The notes under the pieces were generated by a model that worked only from the letters and a program-made list of their open reading frames with translations, was not told the DNA's origin and searched no databases. Below, in pieces: positions 15,143-18,075 of a stretch of DNA of 18,075 nucleotides (the first letter of the stretch is position 1; every line of letters begins with the position of its first letter). A program made the position numbers and the translations under genes. Origin of the DNA: an uncultured Bacteroidota bacterium (GTDB taxonomy: Bacteria; Bacteroidota; Bacteroidia; Flavobacteriales; Flavobacteriaceae); the NCBI GenBank assembly GCA_902628605.1, contig CACONV010000015.1:1-18075 (forward strand), read 5' to 3'.

Positions 15143-15859
15143 TTATATAATACCAATCAAAAATACAGTTGGTTTTTTGTCGAGATTTATTTTTTCCTTT
15201 TTCCAATCACGAATTGGTAAACTAATAATTTTTTCTTCTTTTGAATCCAAGCATGATGCAACTGAAAGTTGAATATTTGGAGATAATACTTTTTTCATTA
15301 AAGCTAAAAGTTGATTGTTTCTATATGGCGTTTCAATAAAAATTTGAGTTTCATAATATTTTATAGATTTTTTTTCTAAATATTTTAACTGTTTTGTTCT
15401 TTCTTTAATATTTATTGGTAGATAACCAGTAAATGTAAATTTTTGCCCATTCATTCCAGAAGAGATTAATCCAAGTAAAATTGAGGATGGGCCAACTAGA
15501 GGTTTGACGTTGATTTTTAAAATATGGGCTGAGTTTATTACTGAGGCACCGGGGTCTGCAATAACAGGATTTCCCGAATCTGACATTAGTCCCATGTTTT
15601 CTCCTTTTTTTAGTGGATTCAAATAATTTTCAACATCTAAATAGTTTTTATTTTTATTTATTTGAAAAAAAAATAAATCATCTTGATTTTTTTCGGGTAA
15701 AATTTTTTTTATAAATCTTCTTGATTTTTTTTCACTTTCTACAATAAAATATCTTATTTGATTTATAATTCTCAAGTTGTAACTAGATATATGCTCTAAG
15801 GTATCATTATTCCCTATAAAACTTGGTATTATGTAAAGTGTTGATTTTTTTATTTCCAA
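15143..15859 (-). CDS. SAM-dependent methyltransferase, tetrapyrrole methylase (RsmI-like) family
   Basis: A 238-residue protein with the tetrapyrrole-methylase fold shared by RsmI and corrin/porphyrin methylases. It begins STLYIIPSFIGN, the slot where RsmI has LYLVxTPIGN, and carries LMSDSGNPVIADPGASVI and PLVGPSSILLGLISSGM (the AdoMet-binding GPSxxxxxLxxSG motif), then FTGYLP and FIETPYRN. Genuine RsmI methylates 16S rRNA C1402, but this shorter branch in Bacteroidota is usually a second, uncharacterised paralogue, so rRNA or another substrate remains open. The start must be TTG at 15857-15859: an in-frame stop lies immediately upstream and there is no ATG before residue 89. That start is inside the last codons of the phosphatase gene (10-base overlap), implying coupled translation. 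Confidence 0.88.
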   Translation of the reverse strand: MEIKKSTLYIIPSFIGNNDTLEHISSYNLRIINQIRYFIVESEKKSRRFIKKILPEKNQDDLFFFQINKNKNYLDVENYLNPLKKGENMGLMSDSGNPVIADPGASVINSAHILKINVKPLVGPSSILLGLISSGMNGQKFTFTGYLPINIKERTKQLKYLEKKSIKYYETQIFIETPYRNNQLLALMKKVLSPNIQLSVASCLDSKEEKIISLPIRDWKKEKINLDKKPTVFLIGII

Positions 15860-16293
15860 TTATCTATTACTCTTTTGCAACCTTGATAGATTTTATCGTA
15901 GACTATCTCAAATCCTTCATCATTGCCATAATAAGGGTCTTCTATCTCAAATGGATCGTTTAAAAGTTGGATGACCGAATTCGCTTTATGATATGATATA
16001 AGATCTTTAATATCATAAAAATTTTGTTTGTCCATTACAAAAATATAATCAAAGTCGTTAAAATCTTTCGCTCTTATTTGCCTTGATTTTTGAGTACTAA
16101 TATCAACTCCATTTTTTTGTGCTACATAGATACTTCTTTTGTCAGGGGGATACCCAGCATGGTAATTTGCAACACCAGCAGAATCTACTTTTACATTAAA
16201 CTTTTTAGACATATTCTCAAAAACACCTTGAGCCAGAGGTGACCTGCAAATGTTTCCTAAACACACCATAAGCACATCTCCAGGTTTGTGCAT
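15850..16293 (-). CDS. Low-molecular-weight protein tyrosine phosphatase
   Basis: A 147-residue cytoplasmic phosphatase. The P-loop CX5R is VCLGNICRSP with nucleophile Cys11 and Arg17, immediately after the first strand as in all LMW phosphatases, and the general acid is Asp119 in the EDPYYG motif near the C-terminus. Characterised relatives remove phosphate from tyrosine (often of capsule-regulating kinases) or from arginine (YwlE), and the substrate here is not decidable. No tyrosine kinase gene is in the window. The ATG lies one base after the dnaA stop, and the stop overlaps the methylase start, so the phosphatase is probably expressed as part of a dnaA transcript. Confidence 0.95.
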   Translation of the reverse strand: MHKPGDVLMVCLGNICRSPLAQGVFENMSKKFNVKVDSAGVANYHAGYPPDKRSIYVAQKNGVDISTQKSRQIRAKDFNDFDYIFVMDKQNFYDIKDLISYHKANSVIQLLNDPFEIEDPYYGNDEGFEIVYDKIYQGCKRVIDNWK

Positions 16294-16294
16294 A

Positions 16295-17722
16295 TCAAAG
16301 AGTTAGTTTTTTATTTAAATCTTCGACATATTTTCTGAATTGCTTATCTGTAAAGGATAAATTATCTACTGTTTTACAGGCATGTAAAACAGTAGCATGA
16401 TCCCTTTTACCTATTTGACTTCCTATGCTTGCAAGTGAAGCTTTAGTAAATTTTTTTGCAAAATACATAGCTAATTGTCTTGCTTGTACAATGTGTCTCT
16501 TTCTAGTTTTTGACTGAAGGGTTTCCACATCCATTTGAAAATATTCCGAAACTACTTTCTGAATATAGTCAATGCTAACCTCTCTTTTGGTGTTTTTAAC
16601 AAATTTATCTACAATTTCTTTTGCTAATTCAATTGTCACTTCAAGTTTGTTAAATGAAGATTGTGCTATTAATGAAATTATGGCACCTTCTAGTTCCCTT
16701 ATATTACTTTTTATATTTTTTGCTATGTAATCAACTATTTCGTCGTCAATAACGACACCATCTCTGTATAGCTTGTTTTTTAGTATAGAAAACCTTGTTT
16801 CATAATTTGGTTGTTGCAATTCAGCCGACAATCCCCATTTGAATCTTGATAGAAGTCTTTGTTCAATATCTTGCATATCTACAGGAGCTTTGTCAGATGT
16901 AATTATTACTTGTTTTCCGTTTTGGTGGAGATGATTAAAAATGTGAAAAAAAACATCTTGTGTACCCGATTTACCTGACAAAAATTGAACATCGTCTATT
17001 ATTAGTATGTCAATTATCTGGTAGAAGTGAATAAAGTCATTTCTTGTATTTTTTTTTACTGATTCAATGTATTGCTGTGTAAACTTCTCTGCAGAGATAT
17101 ATAGAACTGTCTTGTCAGGAAACTTTTCTTTAATTTTTACACCTATCGCGTGTGCTAAATGAGTTTTCCCTAAACCAACATTTCCAAAAATTAATAATGG
17201 ATTAAACGATGTACCACCTGGTTTGTTGGCAACGGCAATCCCGGCGGATCTAGCTAACCTGTTTGAATCACCTTCTAAAAAGTTTTGAAAATTATAGTTA
17301 GGGTTCAATTGAGATTCAATATTGAGGTTTCTGATTCCAGGTATTACAAAAGGATTCTTCAGTTGACCATTTAGACTATTTAATGGGGCATCAACCTGCT
17401 GCGATTGAAAATTCTCTTGTTGGTTACTTGGAATACTTTCAGTAAAAGGTTTTTTATTTCCATAAGTATTTTCCATTTTAATCACATAAACAAGACGAGC
17501 GGCTTCACCTAATTCTTTGGTTAGAGCAATTTTTAAAAGTTTAATGTAGTGCTCTTCCAACCATTCATAGAAAAATTTACTTGGCACCTGAATACTTAAG
17601 GCATTGTCATTTAATTTCAAAGGTTTGATCGGTTCAAACCATGTTTTATATGCTTGAGGCTGAATATTGTCTTTGATAAAACTTAAACAATTATTCCAGG
17701 AAGATTCAGCAGTTTTATGCAT
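16295..17722 (-). CDS. dnaA: Chromosomal replication initiator DnaA
   Basis: A 475-residue AAA+ initiator that binds DnaA boxes at the origin and melts DNA for helicase loading. Domain I (about 1-80) contains WNNCLSFIKDNIQPQAYKTWF; domain II (about 85-125) is a variable Gln/Asn/Ser-rich linker. Domain III has Walker A GNVGLGKT (180-187), Walker B ILIIDDVQFL (Asp243-Asp244) and an arginine in LLSRF (Arg293). Domain IV carries the DnaA-box-binding signature GKRDHATVLHACKTV (about 438-452). All regions are intact. The ATG at 17720-17722 has no clear Shine-Dalgarno sequence. The gene is followed after one base by the phosphatase and is divergent from a thioesterase gene. Confidence 0.97.
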   Translation of the reverse strand: MHKTAESSWNNCLSFIKDNIQPQAYKTWFEPIKPLKLNDNALSIQVPSKFFYEWLEEHYIKLLKIALTKELGEAARLVYVIKMENTYGNKKPFTESIPSNQQENFQSQQVDAPLNSLNGQLKNPFVIPGIRNLNIESQLNPNYNFQNFLEGDSNRLARSAGIAVANKPGGTSFNPLLIFGNVGLGKTHLAHAIGVKIKEKFPDKTVLYISAEKFTQQYIESVKKNTRNDFIHFYQIIDILIIDDVQFLSGKSGTQDVFFHIFNHLHQNGKQVIITSDKAPVDMQDIEQRLLSRFKWGLSAELQQPNYETRFSILKNKLYRDGVVIDDEIVDYIAKNIKSNIRELEGAIISLIAQSSFNKLEVTIELAKEIVDKFVKNTKREVSIDYIQKVVSEYFQMDVETLQSKTRKRHIVQARQLAMYFAKKFTKASLASIGSQIGKRDHATVLHACKTVDNLSFTDKQFRKYVEDLNKKLTL

Positions 17723-17852
17723 TTAAATAACTATATAATTTTCTTTTTAATATTGTTTTGGGTTTTTCAATTTAGATAAATCAAATATGCTAAAAAAAAA
17801 ATAAAAAAAAACATCTTTTGGTATTGATTTTAAACTTTTTTTTTTAGAAATT
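17723..17852. other. dnaA/thioesterase divergent spacer with A/T tracts
   Basis: A 130-base spacer between divergent starts. It contains ten A residues, one T and nine A residues in a row (17792-17811), and a T10 run at 17836-17845, so it is likely curved or easily melted DNA. The minus strand has CATATTTG (17789-17782), one mismatch from TAnnTTTG, as a possible dnaA -7 element, without a convincing -33 partner. No DnaA box (TTATCCACA or close variant) is present, so it does not look like an origin. No RNA gene or coding frame was seen. Confidence 0.5.
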
Positions 17853-18075
17853 ATGAGCATATCATTTTTCAGTATTTTGAAATTTCAATTTGAATCATCA
17901 ACTTTAAAAGTTAGGTATTGTGAAACTGACCAAATGGGGTTTGTTCATCACAGTAACTACCTAAAATATTTTGAAGCTGCTAGGCTAGAATGGCTTGATA
18001 AACTGGGGATATCATATAAAAAGATGGAAGAAGACGGTGTTTTATTACCTGTTATTTATACAGAAATAAAATATT
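17853..18075 (+). CDS. Acyl-CoA thioesterase, hotdog fold (YbgC/4HBT-like), 5' part
   Basis: The first 74 codons of a gene that continues past the window. The protein belongs to the 4-hydroxybenzoyl-CoA thioesterase family, which hydrolyses acyl-CoA thioesters. The signature is VRYCETDQMGFVHHSNYLKYFEAARLEWL, split here as RYCETDQMGFVHHSNY then KYFEAARLEWL; Asp26 is the expected catalytic Asp, followed by the usual His and Tyr. The ATG at 17853 leaves about 15 extra residues before the family core, so a later start such as the TTG at 17877 is possible. It is divergent from dnaA, an arrangement I recall from other flavobacteria. The chain-length preference cannot be judged from this fragment. 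Confidence 0.88.
   Translation, partial: MSISFFSILKFQFESSTLKVRYCETDQMGFVHHSNYLKYFEAARLEWLDKLGISYKKMEEDGVLLPVIYTEIKY

Noticed and set aside
15139..15160. AT-rich dyad TTATATTATATAA between the convergent mltG and methylase genes as a bidirectional terminator
   Set aside because: The stem is five A-T pairs with a three-base loop, has no G-C pair and lacks a T run on either strand; too weak to call.
1..18075. Mobile elements, CRISPR arrays, defence or toxin-antitoxin systems
   Set aside because: No transposase, integrase, regularly spaced repeats or known defence domains appear; nearly all DNA is accounted for by conserved housekeeping genes with similar base composition.

Overview
The window is an AT-rich (about 30% G+C by eye), tightly packed chromosomal segment of ordinary housekeeping genes. 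It most resembles a member of the Bacteroidota, probably a flavobacterium with a compact, marine-type genome. The reasons are: gene order (tgt-lptF/G-EamA-accA-dnaB; thrS-infC-rpmI-rplT; dapF-GNAT-mltG facing dnaA-LMW phosphatase-methylase); scarcity of Shine-Dalgarno sequences; one clear TAnnTTTG promoter of the Bacteroidota type; a eukaryotic-type NADP isocitrate dehydrogenase; and a small DUF6095-like membrane protein beside murQ. The placement is inferred from protein resemblance and synteny; no rRNA or tRNA is present to confirm it.

Layout. (1) Bases 2-4750, plus strand: the 3' end of tgt, an LptF/LptG-type lipopolysaccharide export permease, an EamA transporter, accA (fatty acid synthesis) and, after a 120-base gap, the replicative helicase dnaB. 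(2) Bases 4754-12730, minus strand, transcribed from high to low coordinates: a degP/htrA protease predicted to be a lipoprotein, trmD, rplS with its own promoter and a clear terminator, NADP isocitrate dehydrogenase, murQ, a small membrane protein, and the translation cluster thrS-infC-rpmI-rplT. infC has no AUG/GUG/UUG start that includes its conserved N-terminus and almost certainly starts at AUA. (3) Bases 12830-15136, plus strand: dapF, a GNAT acetyltransferase and mltG, which overlap by a few bases and are probably translationally coupled. (4) Bases 15143-17722, minus strand: dnaA, a low-molecular-weight phosphatase and a tetrapyrrole-methylase-family methyltransferase, again overlapping or nearly touching. 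(5) From 17853, plus strand: the start of a hotdog-fold thioesterase, divergent from dnaA across a 130-base spacer rich in A/T tracts.

The genes serve replication (dnaA, dnaB), translation (thrS, infC, L35, L20, L19, trmD, tgt), envelope building and recycling (lptF/G, dapF, mltG, murQ, degP) and core metabolism (accA, icd). I found no tRNA, rRNA, CRISPR array, insertion sequence, prophage, defence island or toxin-antitoxin pair, and I do not see an undescribed multi-gene system. The observations most worth checking are an SSB-like acidic tail ending in Pro-Phe on DnaB, the AUA start of infC, the dnaA-phosphatase-methylase coupling, and the inverted repeats in the accA-dnaB gap.
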